A DNA stretch of 64,000 nucleotides from Proteus vulgaris (GTDB lineage: Bacteria > Pseudomonadota > Gammaproteobacteria > Enterobacterales > Enterobacteriaceae), in assembly GCF_023100685.1 (NCBI RefSeq), contig NZ_CP090064.1:2604001-2668000 (forward strand), given 5' to 3'. Numbering within the stretch: position 1 is the stretch's first letter; each line of letters begins with the position of its first letter. The translations under genes were made by a program, and so were the position numbers. The notes beneath the pieces are model-generated. The model had not been told where the DNA came from. It saw only the letters and a list, made by a program, of their open reading frames with translations, and did not search any database. Shown here piece by piece: positions 1-7,820 of the stretch.

Positions 1-97
1 ATGATGCAATAATCGCAATATTTGCTTTTAAATTTCAACTTGTAAGCTAATTTACTTATACTGACTTTTAAGGGCTAATTTATTTAAAAGGTAGACT

Positions 98-544
98 ATG
101 GCTAACAAATACCTTGTTGCAATTGATTTATTAGAAGATAACAGAATTCAACGAATGATTGCTGATATTCACTTCCTTGCCTCAAAACCAGAAAATTATT
201 TCCATTTTATTACGGTTATGCCTAATTTACGCTCTTTAGAAGCTTATGGGCTTAATTGTGATTGCACTTCCGTTGTTGAGAAAAAGCAACAAGCTCTAAT
301 TTTGCTAACTGAAAAATTAGAACAATGTGTAAAACAACAATTTAACTTACCTAAAGAGCAATACCAGTGCCATGCTGTTATCGGCACACCTAATTATAAT
401 ATTCTAGAATTAGCAGAAAAAGTGGATGCAGATACCATTATTATTGGTTCAAGCTCGCGTAATCAACGTAATATATTACTAGGATCTACTGCTGATTATA
501 TTGTGAATAATACGTCACGTTCAGTAATGGTTATACGTAAATAA
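98..544 (+). CDS. universal stress protein, UspA-type fold
   Basis: A 148-residue single-domain universal stress protein, expected to be cytoplasmic and to bind adenine nucleotide. It starts with the usual first strand (KYLVAIDL) and ends with VMVIRK, as family members do. The nucleotide-binding segment near residues 115-130 reads IIIGSSS, then eleven residues later LGSTADYIV; the middle glycine of the classical G-2x-G-9x-G(S/T) motif is missing, as in the UspF/UspG group. The start follows AAAGGT eight bases upstream. A second, more UspF-like paralogue lies at 1748-2182 on the other strand. Its specific stress signal cannot be read from the sequence. Confidence 0.88.
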   Translation: MANKYLVAIDLLEDNRIQRMIADIHFLASKPENYFHFITVMPNLRSLEAYGLNCDCTSVVEKKQQALILLTEKLEQCVKQQFNLPKEQYQCHAVIGTPNYNILELAEKVDADTIIIGSSSRNQRNILLGSTADYIVNNTSRSVMVIRK

Positions 545-561
545 AATCACTAGCCCCCTAT

Positions 562-598
562 CTTTTGGCAATAATGCTAGGTTGTTTATTGCCAAAAG
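562..598 (+). terminator. inverted repeat after the first usp gene
   Basis: A 13-bp perfect inverted repeat (cttttggcaataa and its complement) with an 11-nt loop, 18 bp after the usp stop codon. It could end the usp transcript, but no run of T follows, so it may instead be a transcript-stabilising hairpin. Confidence 0.5.
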
Positions 599-733
599 TA
601 TTCTGCCATCCTTCGGATTATAAATAGCACTAAATGCACATTAATTTTTTCATATCAAAGAATTAACTTGTTAGAATACGGACCAAAAAACAAAAATTTC
701 ATGTCTTTTTTCAGTTCAATATTTACATTAATT

Positions 734-1552
734 CTACTCAAAAGATAAAGATTGTCCTGCATTAAAATCTTTCGCATTAAGGTATTTTCGTCCTAACACG
801 CCAGTGCAATGGCATCCATACACATCAATATTTTTATCTATTGCTTTCTTAGCACGTTGTAATGCTGATGGGGTTGCACAACGCAAATGTAATCCCCCCA
901 CAATTGCTTGAATTTGATGATTACCTGTTATTTTTTTCGCATGTTTAACTATAGATTCAATACCAGAGTGACTACAGCCCGTAATAATCACTAAGCCTTT
1001 TTTTCCTTGCCAAACAAGAAAGCTATCATCAAGAACATAATCATCTTCTTCGCCTAATTGATGAATAATAACACCATAACGTTTACTCACTTGGCGTTGT
1101 GTCACCTGTCCTGAATAAATGAAATTCTTCTCAATTGTTAAAGGAACTTCTGTTAATTCAAAAGAAAATTGTGTTTCAAGTTTTTTGCGATCAAAAAAAG
1201 GGGCTAATCGTTTAAATTTAATATTTTTATTGCCTAAAAAAAGCGCTGAATAACGAACCGAAAATAGATGAGGATGAGCGATAACTCGTGGCTTATTGGG
1301 AAAAAAGTCTACTGGTAAATGCGTAAGTCCACCAAAATGATCATAATGCCCATGGGAGACAACAATTGTTTTCAATGTGGTTAAATCAATTCCCATTTTT
1401 TTGGCATTTGAAATAAAGGTAAGATCTTTTCCTGTATCAAAAAGTATTTTAGCTTGGCACTCATCATCTTCTAATAATAATGATAAGCCAGGATAGTGAT
1501 TAAGCTCAGGATTGATTGATTTATTTTCTAGTAATGCAGTGATGGTTAACAT
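734..1552 (-). CDS. metallo-beta-lactamase-fold hydrolase (COG1237-like)
   Basis: A 272-residue MBL-fold protein. The metal-binding motif HxHxDH is present as SHGHYDHFGG near residue 66, followed by later metal ligands in GCSHSGI (about residue 193) and GGLHL (about residue 220). The layout and length match the COG1237 branch, which includes archaeal enzymes annotated as dihydropterin ribofuranosylaminobenzene phosphate synthase. In bacteria the substrate is generally unknown, so only a metal-dependent hydrolase role is supported. It lies between two universal stress genes on the same strand as the second one, but 195 bp separate them and a strong inverted repeat sits in the gap, so cotranscription is uncertain. 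Confidence 0.82.
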   Translation of the reverse strand: MLTITALLENKSINPELNHYPGLSLLLEDDECQAKILFDTGKDLTFISNAKKMGIDLTTLKTIVVSHGHYDHFGGLTHLPVDFFPNKPRVIAHPHLFSVRYSALFLGNKNIKFKRLAPFFDRKKLETQFSFELTEVPLTIEKNFIYSGQVTQRQVSKRYGVIIHQLGEEDDYVLDDSFLVWQGKKGLVIITGCSHSGIESIVKHAKKITGNHQIQAIVGGLHLRCATPSALQRAKKAIDKNIDVYGCHCTGVLGRKYLNAKDFNAGQSLSFE

Positions 1553-1662
1553 TAGTTTTGATGATTATCGTTATTAGAAGATGGCTTATAGTAATGAAAA
1601 AAAGGAAGTGTTCCAAATATAAAAACCATTGATTTGTGCGATCCCCACTATCTCGTTACACA

Positions 1663-1697
1663 ACCGCTGTTATATTAAAATCAAATATAACAGCGGT
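1663..1697. terminator. 14-bp inverted repeat between usp and MBL genes
   Basis: A 14-bp perfect inverted repeat (accgctgttatatt) with a 7-nt loop, about 50 bp downstream of the minus-strand usp gene at 1748. The position suits a transcript end, but there is no clear T-run on the minus strand, so it could also be a protein-binding palindrome. Confidence 0.4.
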
Positions 1698-1747
1698 ATT
1701 ATTATAAATTGCAGTTACTCTTATACAACTATACAGTCTGCTAAGTC

Positions 1748-2182
1748 TTATCTCACCACCATAACAGAGCGTTTAGCGTAGCGTGTAATATCAGCAGCTG
1801 TTGAACCAATATGATAAGAATCATCTTCGGGATTATGAGAGCCGATTACGATTAAATCTGCGTTTACTTCATCTGCAACCTGCAATATGGCATCTCGTGG
1901 TGTTCCTATGCAAATATGTGTTTGCATTCTGTCTTCAGGTAAATCAAACCGTTCAATAATTTTTTTTAACTCTTTCTCAGCTGACGTTTTTAAGCATCCT
2001 TGATCTAATTGATCACCATTCATAACAAGTCGATAATAAGAAGATTGTGGAAGTTTTGGGAGTACATACAAAAAATGAACATAAGGATCTTCATTTTTTG
2101 CAATATCTTCCACTAACGGAATTGCTTTGTTCATCAGGTTATCTTCATCAATATCAATGGGAACCAAAATATTCTTATACAT
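1748..2182 (-). CDS. universal stress protein, UspF-like
   Basis: A 144-residue universal stress protein close in outline to enterobacterial UspF: it starts MYKNILVPIDI, has VHFLYVLPKLP in the second strand and ends RSVMVVR. The ATP-site segment is VIGSHNPED...IGSTAADI. The reading frame stays open 22 codons further upstream, but those codons contain the ribosome-binding site AAAGGAGGCGGT directly before the ATG at 2182, so the shorter start is chosen. A conserved role in oxidative stress and adhesion is known for E. coli UspF; here it is inference only. Confidence 0.88.
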   Translation of the reverse strand: MYKNILVPIDIDEDNLMNKAIPLVEDIAKNEDPYVHFLYVLPKLPQSSYYRLVMNGDQLDQGCLKTSAEKELKKIIERFDLPEDRMQTHICIGTPRDAILQVADEVNADLIVIGSHNPEDDSYHIGSTAADITRYAKRSVMVVR

Positions 2183-2434
2183 ACCGCCTCCTTTTATTTT
2201 AATTGTAGGATAGTGTATTTTTAAAAAATTACCGGATGTAGTTAACATATTTTAAAAATATTTTATCACACCTAAATAACGCCTATTTTTCACTCAGTAA
2301 ATAACAAAGCATACACTTATTAAATTAATAATTGAGCCTATAATGAGATTATGGATATATAAGTCTAATATCTTTATTTTAGATTATGTCTTTTTATAAA
2401 TGAATTATTTTATCAGTAATAAAAAATTCAAAAA

Positions 2435-2464
2435 AAAAGCCTTATTAAATTAAATAAGGCTTTT
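2435..2464 (-). terminator. rho-independent terminator of cycA
   Basis: The stem aaaagccttatt with its complement, followed on the minus strand by a long T-run, 25 bp after the cycA stop codon. This is a textbook intrinsic terminator. Confidence 0.85.
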
Positions 2465-2488
2465 CTCTTTCATTACGCGATGAATACT

Positions 2489-3901
2489 TTATTTTTGAAC
2501 ATTCTTTTTTTGTTTGTTCTTTTTAACATATTGATAGCCTATTGCTAGTGCAATAAACCACAATGGTGTCACACTTAACGCTTGGCGAGTATCATGTTCA
2601 AAAGCCAATAATACTGTCATAAAGGCAAAAAAAGCAAGACATAGCCATGACATCAAAATACCTAATGGCATTTTATAAATAGATTTCTCATGCAACTGTG
2701 GACGTTTTTTACGATACGCTAAATAAGAGCATAAAATCATACTCCAAATAAACATAAATAATAACGCCGACACTGTTGTTACCAAGGTAAATACATGCAT
2801 AACATCGGGAATAAAGTAAATTAATACAATTCCACATGATAAACATAAACTGGTGAATAACAGTCCATTGGCAGGTACAGCTCGTTTAGATAATTGGCTA
2901 AACTGCTTTGGTGCTTCGCCCTCTTTTGATAAACCGAATAACATACGGCTTGTGGAAAATATACCACTATTAGCAGAAGACGCGGCTGCCGTTAATACGA
3001 CAAAGTTTACTAAACTTGCAGCTGCGGGTATTCCTATCATGACAAATAGCTCAACAAATGGGCTTTTATCAGCCAAAATTGAACGCCATGGTGTCACCGA
3101 CATAATAATTGCTAAAGCCAAAACGTAAAAAGTAATAATACGAATGGGAATCGCATTAATCGCTTTTGGCAACGATTTTTCCGGATTACGTGTTTCAGCC
3201 GCTGCGGTTCCTACTAATTCTATGCCGACAAAAGCAAAAATAGCGATTTGGAAGCCCGCAAAAAAACCACTTAGCCCTTTAGGGAACATTCCCCCATCAT
3301 TCCAGATATTCTCTAATGCCGCTGTATGTCCCGCAGGAGATTCAAATCCAATACTGATAAGAACAATCCCCACAATAATCAAAGAAACAATAGCTGTTAT
3401 TTTTATCATGGAGAACCAAAATTCCATTTCCCCAAACAGTTTTACTGTCGCTAAGTTCAAAATAAGCAGTGTCAGCACACAAATAAACGATGTTCCCCAT
3501 TCAGGGAAATTAGGTGCCCAATAACTAATATAAGACGTTATGGCGACAATATCAGCAATGCCTGTAATAACCCAACAAAACCAATAAGTCCAACCGACAA
3601 AAAAGCCTGCCCAAGGCCCTAATAAATCACCAGCAAAATCACTAAATGATTTATATTCTAAATTTGATAATAACAACTCTCCCATAGCTCTCATAACAAA
3701 GAACAGGACAAAGCCGATTATCATATAGACAAAAATAATTGATGGCCCAGCTAATGAAATGGTTTTCCCTGAGCCCATAAATAGACCAGTACCAATAGCT
3801 CCACCAATAGCAATTAATTGAATATGACGATTTGTTAGCCCGCGTTGTAGAGTGGCATTTTTCACTCTAGCGGGAGGAGAAATTTCTGTTTGCTCTTCCA
3901 T
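2489..3901 (-). CDS. cycA: D-serine/D-alanine/glycine transporter CycA
   Basis: A 470-residue amino-acid permease of the APC superfamily in the inner membrane, importing D-serine, D-alanine, glycine and related compounds with protons. Residues 24-85 (LTNRHIQLIAIGGAIGTG through the second membrane segment) are nearly the same as E. coli CycA as I recall it, and so are EKSIYKMPLG and TRQALSVTPLW near the C-terminus. About twelve hydrophobic segments are visible. It is a single-gene unit ended by the hairpin at 2435-2464, and faces a 259-bp gap before tRNA-Lys. In E. coli this gene is a target of the small RNA GcvB; no GcvB gene is in the window. Confidence 0.94.
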   Translation of the reverse strand: MEEQTEISPPARVKNATLQRGLTNRHIQLIAIGGAIGTGLFMGSGKTISLAGPSIIFVYMIIGFVLFFVMRAMGELLLSNLEYKSFSDFAGDLLGPWAGFFVGWTYWFCWVITGIADIVAITSYISYWAPNFPEWGTSFICVLTLLILNLATVKLFGEMEFWFSMIKITAIVSLIIVGIVLISIGFESPAGHTAALENIWNDGGMFPKGLSGFFAGFQIAIFAFVGIELVGTAAAETRNPEKSLPKAINAIPIRIITFYVLALAIIMSVTPWRSILADKSPFVELFVMIGIPAAASLVNFVVLTAAASSANSGIFSTSRMLFGLSKEGEAPKQFSQLSKRAVPANGLLFTSLCLSCGIVLIYFIPDVMHVFTLVTTVSALLFMFIWSMILCSYLAYRKKRPQLHEKSIYKMPLGILMSWLCLAFFAFMTVLLAFEHDTRQALSVTPLWFIALAIGYQYVKKNKQKKNVQK

Positions 3902-4160
3902 ACCATACCTGAAATGTGTTCATATTTTTGATGTTGTTTTGCCACTATTTTATTTTTTGACGTGGCAATATGTTTGCGAAATTATTGTGACACAAATCTC
4001 AGTGTAAGTAATGAAAAGATCACTTTTAGTAAAATGAATGATGCTTTGATAACCAGATAAGATCCTTTCTTTAATTTATTTGGTGATATTTTATCCATTT
4101 GAAAAAAAATTAAAATAAGGGCTTGACCATCGCTTTTGAGAAGAGAATAATCTGCGCATC

Positions 4161-4236
4161 GGGTTGTTAGCTCAGTCGGTAGAGCAGTTGACTCTTAATC
4201 AATTGGTCGGGGGTTCGAACCCCCCACGACCCACCA
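4161..4236 (+). tRNA. tRNA-Lys (anticodon CUU)
   Basis: A complete 76-nt tRNA including an encoded CCA end. The acceptor stem GGGTTGT pairs with ACGACCC (one G-T pair), the anticodon loop is CTCTTAA with anticodon CTT, and the T-stem is five G-C pairs around TTCGAAC. CTT decodes AAG (lysine). The gene is the insertion target of the prophage remnant that follows; its 3' half is repeated at 7479. Confidence 0.96.
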
Positions 4237-4292
4237 ATTTTACGCTGAGAAATCAGGCAGATAGGCCACTTAGAAATAAGTGGCTTTTTTGT
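4190..4292 (+). repeat. left att repeat (tRNA-Lys 3' part plus terminator)
   Basis: The left copy of the 103-bp direct repeat flanking the element. It covers the anticodon loop to CCA end of the intact tRNA gene and the hairpin terminator after it. It differs from the right copy at 4212, 4219 and 4222 only. Confidence 0.88.
4263..4292 (+). terminator. tRNA-Lys terminator
   Basis: The hairpin gccactt / aagtggc with a short loop, then a run of six T. It lies 27 bp after the tRNA CCA end and is part of the repeated att sequence, so the right copy (7552-7581) carries the same terminator. Confidence 0.85.
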
Positions 4293-4653
4293 TTTTATAG
4301 CTGAGTGTCGCAAAAATATCGCACAAGTTTTTATCTCTCCCTTCCGAAAGCCGAAAGTTGTCGATTTTATTTAAAAATAATTAGTCGTAATAAATTTAAT
4401 AATTAATAAAAAACAAATAGAATAAAAAACCATTAAAAATAATAAAGCCAGATAATCCATTCACATCCACTCTATGTTAACCAAGCATCTCAAAAATAAA
4501 TTTTCTTAATCATTTCTGTTTGACGCCTACGCAAAGAATCCAATCACCACACACTCTCGCAATATGTTTTGTAAAAAATTCAAAATGAAATAATTTTTAG
4601 ATCCAAATTATGCAGACGGGTGCGGATTTGTGCGTTTTACGTCATAAATGATT
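4293..4653. other. gene-free left end of the remnant
   Basis: About 360 bp of AT-rich sequence between the left att repeat and the first remnant reading frame. Apart from the TGTCGCA pair at 4306-4323 I see no open frame of useful length and no clear terminator. The phage core that would normally lie here appears to be deleted. Confidence 0.5.
4306..4323 (+). promoter_or_regulatory. candidate integrase arm-type sites, left end
   Basis: Two direct heptamers, TGTCGCA and TATCGCA, spaced 11 bp apart, 14 bp inside the left att repeat. The same pair with the same spacing occurs at 7368-7385 inside the right end. Paired short direct repeats at both ends are what arm-type binding sites of a tyrosine integrase look like; binding is inferred, not shown. 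Confidence 0.55.
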
Positions 4654-4794
4654 TTATTTCGTGGGATTATGTGCGCGCAGTTGCACGCTATCGATAAGAT
4701 CCATTAAATAACGTAGAAATGGATATATTGACGAACAAGGATAGTAACAATTTGTTGACTTAGTGCGCACAGGTAAACATCCCTCTGCGATCAT
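4654..4794 (-). pseudogene. possible Cox/excisionase-like remnant
   Basis: A minus-strand frame of 46 codons from an ATG at 4794, open further upstream to about 4870 without a start codon. It contains STIRDMIAEGCLPVRTK, which looks like the recognition part of a small helix-turn-helix protein (compare RRMIDKGKLPV in P2 Cox), followed by an arginine/leucine-rich tail. Its orientation, opposed to the repressor and integrase, is that of cox in P2. There is no good ribosome-binding site and the N-terminus is lost. The assignment rests on a short motif and on position, so it is tentative. Confidence 0.3.
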
Positions 4795-4924
4795 ATCGCG
4801 AATGGTTGATCTAGAATGTGCTGAACGCGTCGATTGATAAGATAAGGCGTGTTTATGTTGATTGTAATATTAGGATGCATAAGGCAAAATCCCATATTAG
4901 GTTTTATTCGATGCTACTCGATAA

Positions 4925-5173
4925 CAATCGCTTTTACTATCAGAGCCAATATCTATCCAAGATGGAAATAGTTACTTCATTATTGATAAAAAATATAGCG
5001 ATGTTTTCGATGGAAAATGGCTCATCGAAATTGATGGAAAAAATAGTATTAGAGAACTGACTAGAATGCCTATGCAACGCGTTAGAGTTTCAGGTATTGG
5101 AATGGCTTTTGATTGTGAAATTTCTGATATAAGAATTAACGGTCGAGTAATTACTATTATTGAAAATCAGTAA
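4925..5173 (+). pseudogene. CI repressor C-terminal fragment (186/P2-like)
   Basis: A frame without its own start codon, open from a stop at 4922 to the stop at 5173 (82 codons). From 4961 it reads like the C-terminal domain of a phage CI repressor: DGNSYFIIDK, then VFDGKWLIEIDGK, SIRELTRMP, RVRVSG and a final strand INGRVITII. The DNA-binding N-terminal domain is missing and the frame is broken upstream, so this is a dead repressor. It lies 11 bp before the 147-residue gene and in the same direction as the integrase, as in P2-like immunity regions. Loss of the repressor would leave integrase expression without phage control. Confidence 0.6.
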
Positions 5174-5184
5174 GAAAGGTATTA

Positions 5185-5628
5185 ATGATGAAATATCTAG
5201 CATTAACAATCGGATTGTTATTATCTCTAAATGTATCTGCAAAAATGAGTGAATGTGATATTGCAAAAGAAGCTTTTAGAGATTCATATTCATTGATGAA
5301 CGATATTTTTCTTTTTGGTATGGATTCCGATGATAAACCTAGAGAATATAACTATTACCATACATGGTATAAAAATTATTACCCTAACAAACTCGAAGAT
5401 CTCAAAGATAAATATGGATCATTAGCAAACAAAATAGACAGTAACAATCCTATATATTTAGGTACTACATCAATCGCTCAAGTTAACGGTATAGCAAGTG
5501 CTATGGATCTATACTTAAAGGATAATTCTAATAAAAGCAGATTAAAAGAAGAATATCTCTTATATGATTCTATGTACCAGAAATTAGTTGAAAATTGCGG
5601 AGAGATTTTCTCTTATGTTGATAACTAA
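5185..5628 (+). CDS. small secreted protein of the prophage remnant
   Basis: A 147-residue protein with a clear signal peptide: a lysine near the start, the hydrophobic stretch LALTIGLLLSLNV, then a cleavage site after VSA. The mature part is rich in aspartate, lysine and tyrosine and has two cysteines (one near its start in SECD, one near the end in ENCGE) that could form a disulfide bond in the periplasm. The start follows AAAGGT eight bases upstream. The gene sits between the repressor fragment and int and overlaps int by 14 bp. I do not recognise the family. Its place in the lysogenically expressed C-int unit suggests a cargo gene, which is inference. Confidence 0.65.
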   Translation: MMKYLALTIGLLLSLNVSAKMSECDIAKEAFRDSYSLMNDIFLFGMDSDDKPREYNYYHTWYKNYYPNKLEDLKDKYGSLANKIDSNNPIYLGTTSIAQVNGIASAMDLYLKDNSNKSRLKEEYLLYDSMYQKLVENCGEIFSYVDN

Positions 5629-6601
5629 ACAACCAGATGCTCGTTGGAAAGTTGAGAGCTACCCTAACGGTCGAACAGGTAAACGAATTAGAAAAGTATT
5701 CACCACAAAAGGCGAAGCCATTTCATTTGAACGTTACGTTCTTGAACAAACAGAAGATAAATGTTTATTGTCTGAGTTGGTTGAAATCTGGTTTCGTGCT
5801 CATGGTATTACATTAGCTGATGGTGAAAGCCGAAAACAAATGATGTTATTCGGTTGCCAAGCAATGGGCGAACCTTTAGCAACTGAGTTTAATGCTAAGT
5901 TATTTTCTGTTTATCGTGAAAAACGATTAAGTGGAAAGATTACTCGTGCCGATAGGATCAAGTCCGTTGCTCCAAGAACAACAAACCTTGAACTAGCCTA
6001 TTTTCGCGCTATGTTTAATGAGTTGCATCGATTGGGTGAATGGAAAGATGATAATCCATTAAAGAATGTTCGCTCATTTCGTACTGATGGATCAGAAATG
6101 GCGTTTCTTTCACAGCAACAAATAGAATCGCTATTAAAGTCTTGTCGCCAGAGTATGGCTAAAGATTTGGAATTAATTGTGAAAATTGCACTATCAACAG
6201 GTGCAAGATGGTCTGAGGCTGAAAGTTTAACAGGGCGACAAATTACACCTTATAAAATTACGTTTACTAAAACAAAAGGCAAACGCAATAGAACAGTACC
6301 TATAAGTAAAGCTTTATACGATGAAATCCCTAAAAAGCGTGGTGCTTTATTTACCCCTTGTTATTCTGCTTTCAGAATGGCAATGAAAAGAACAGGTATA
6401 GAATTACCTCACCGCCAATCATTACACGTATTAAGACATACATTTGCATCACATTTTATGATGAACGGTGGCAATATTCTTGTGTTACAAAGAATTCTCG
6501 GTCATACGGATATCAAAATGACTATGAGATATTCTCATTTCTCTCCAGAGCATTTAGAAGATGCTGTTAAATTTAATCCTTTGAGTAAAAATCATGAATA
6601 A
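5615..6601 (+). CDS. int: tyrosine integrase, P2-like
   Basis: A 328-residue site-specific recombinase expected to integrate and excise the element at tRNA-Lys. The N-terminus (DARWKVESYPNGRTGKRIRK) matches the arm-binding domain of P2-type integrases. The catalytic domain has the Arg of STGARWSEA (about residue 200), a Lys in TKTKGKRNR, HVLRHTF (about 271-275), LGHTDIKMTMRY and the nucleophile Tyr near 306, so all key residues are present. The frame is open nine codons upstream with a TTG, but the ATG at 5615 has GGAGAG before it and is preferred. It overlaps the upstream gene by 14 bp and the downstream one by 8 bp, so all three are probably one transcript. Confidence 0.92.
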   Translation: MLITKQPDARWKVESYPNGRTGKRIRKVFTTKGEAISFERYVLEQTEDKCLLSELVEIWFRAHGITLADGESRKQMMLFGCQAMGEPLATEFNAKLFSVYREKRLSGKITRADRIKSVAPRTTNLELAYFRAMFNELHRLGEWKDDNPLKNVRSFRTDGSEMAFLSQQQIESLLKSCRQSMAKDLELIVKIALSTGARWSEAESLTGRQITPYKITFTKTKGKRNRTVPISKALYDEIPKKRGALFTPCYSAFRMAMKRTGIELPHRQSLHVLRHTFASHFMMNGGNILVLQRILGHTDIKMTMRYSHFSPEHLEDAVKFNPLSKNHE

Positions 6602-7403
6602 AAAAAATATATATATCTGTGTTTTTGTAATTATCAATATTATATTTATTCTCATAATATCAAAAATATTTTTAACTAATAAAGACAATATTTATTTTAA
6701 TGAGCACAGCATATCTCATTGGTCAAATTTATCTATAATAATAAATCTAGCTTTAACATATATAAGTATAATAGCTCTTACACTTACTGCAATTATAATG
6801 CATGCGGGAAATAAAGAATCTATAAAACAATATAAAGAACAAAAGAGGAAACAAGAAGAAAAAGACTTTATAAATGAAATTACATTGTTAATAAATACAA
6901 TCAATCACATTATAAAAAACAACACATTTTCATCATCAGAAGGAACAAGGTTAGATATAATACAATGTTTATCAAGGTTAAGGTTATCAATTAATGACAA
7001 TTTTAAAACACAAGAAGTAAATAATTCAGATATTATCTTCGACTATGCTGTAAACTATTACGCTCACAAAGATATGAATATATTTGATGGTTTAAGTAAA
7101 ATGTTTTTTGTATTGTTGAAATCAATAAATAAAATAGATAAAAATAATAAAACACATCAAATAGCTAAATCTATGGTTTTAGGATGTTTTGATAATGAAT
7201 TAAGATTTATGATTGCTTGCTATATGTACTCAAAAAGAAATTATCCTGAAATAGCGAAAGAAGTAGATGATTTTTATCCATTCTATGAAATCCCTGAATA
7301 TTGCGAAAGGCTAGTCACACCATCAGAATCCGAAGAAATGGCCGCCGATGCATATTACAACAGCGAGTGTCGCAAAAGTGTCGCACAAGAAAAGGAACAA
7401 TGA
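6594..7403 (+). CDS. membrane-anchored helical protein, candidate abortive-infection type
   Basis: A 269-residue protein beginning inside the last codons of int. Two hydrophobic segments (about residues 5-27 and 46-69) are followed by a charged coiled-coil-like stretch (KQYKEQKRKQEEKDF) and a cytoplasmic helical domain. Near residue 200 it has CFDNELRFMIACYMY and then KRNYPEIAKEV, which recall the ELxLLFYN-type motif of putative AbiC-like anti-phage membrane proteins; this is resemblance from memory, not a search result. It is strikingly AT-rich. Its last 12 codons overlap the TGTCGCA pair at 7368-7385. The position between int and att is typical for phage cargo. Function is unproven. Confidence 0.6.
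   Translation: MNKKNIYICVFVIINIIFILIISKIFLTNKDNIYFNEHSISHWSNLSIIINLALTYISIIALTLTAIIMHAGNKESIKQYKEQKRKQEEKDFINEITLLINTINHIIKNNTFSSSEGTRLDIIQCLSRLRLSINDNFKTQEVNNSDIIFDYAVNYYAHKDMNIFDGLSKMFFVLLKSINKIDKNNKTHQIAKSMVLGCFDNELRFMIACYMYSKRNYPEIAKEVDDFYPFYEIPEYCERLVTPSESEEMAADAYYNSECRKSVAQEKEQ
7368..7385 (+). promoter_or_regulatory. candidate integrase arm-type sites, right end
   Basis: Two perfect TGTCGCA heptamers 11 bp apart, about 94 bp inside the right att repeat, matching the pair at 4306-4323. They lie within the 3' end of the 269-residue gene. Confidence 0.55.
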
Positions 7404-7478
7404 TCATTATTTATCTTTATTTATATTTAACTCATTGTTTTTATTTACAACTTATTGTTTTATATATTGCATTCAAAC

Positions 7479-7581
7479 GACTCTTAATCAATTGGTCGGG
7501 AGTTCGAGCCTCCCACGACCCACCAATTTTACGCTGAGAAATCAGGCAGATAGGCCACTTAGAAATAAGTGGCTTTTTTGT
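7479..7581 (+). repeat. right att repeat (partial tRNA-Lys copy)
   Basis: The right copy of the 103-bp repeat. It holds only the 3' part of the tRNA from the anticodon stem and so makes no tRNA. Two of its three differences from the intact copy (7501 and 7511) are a matched A-T pair replacing a G-C pair in the T-stem; the third (7508) is in the T-loop. The terminator hairpin is repeated at 7552-7581. Confidence 0.88.
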
Positions 7582-7601
7582 ATCTGAAAGAAATTAACGA
7601 C

Positions 7602-7630
7602 AAAAGCACTATTTTCTAGTGTGCTTTTTA
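7602..7630 (+). terminator. hairpin with T-run right of the element
   Basis: aaaagcac / gtgctttt pairs around a short loop and runs into T residues. No gene ends just before it on either strand, so it may be left over from the chromosomal sequence once downstream of the tRNA. Confidence 0.45.
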
Positions 7631-7820
7631 TATTAAATTCAAGATCACATTTGAATATAACTTCGCTGAAAGATTAATCAGTTATTTTTTGAAAAATGGA
7701 GGAGAGAGATAAGATATTTATCTAATAAGGAGGTGTGATTAAAAGTAACTCACTAAAACCTTATTTAAAATTTAACTAATCACTAAATTATTATTGGTTA
7801 ATTATCGTCAACTACATTTA

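Larger units (their letters stand above)
4190..7581 (+). mobile_element. P2/186-like prophage remnant integrated in tRNA-Lys
   Basis: A 103-bp direct repeat (4190-4292 and 7479-7581, three mismatches) starts in the tRNA anticodon stem and runs through the tRNA terminator. It encloses about 3.2 kb holding a P2-type integrase, a decayed CI repressor, a possible Cox-like remnant on the opposite strand, a small secreted protein and a membrane protein. The int-orf-C block on one strand with the cox-like piece opposed is the order of the P2 immunity and integration region. Structural, lysis and replication genes are absent. Paired TGTCGCA motifs remain inside both ends, so an internal deletion of a larger prophage is the simplest history. 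A naturally small satellite is the alternative. Confidence 0.85.

Noticed and set aside
4818..5060. An 80-codon plus-strand frame in the prophage remnant
   Set aside because: It overlaps the repressor fragment in another frame, and that frame carries the recognisable repressor sequence. No ribosome-binding site supports this one.
7479..7554. A second tRNA-Lys gene
   Set aside because: The D-arm and 5' acceptor strand are missing; only the part from the anticodon stem onward is present, as expected for an att copy.
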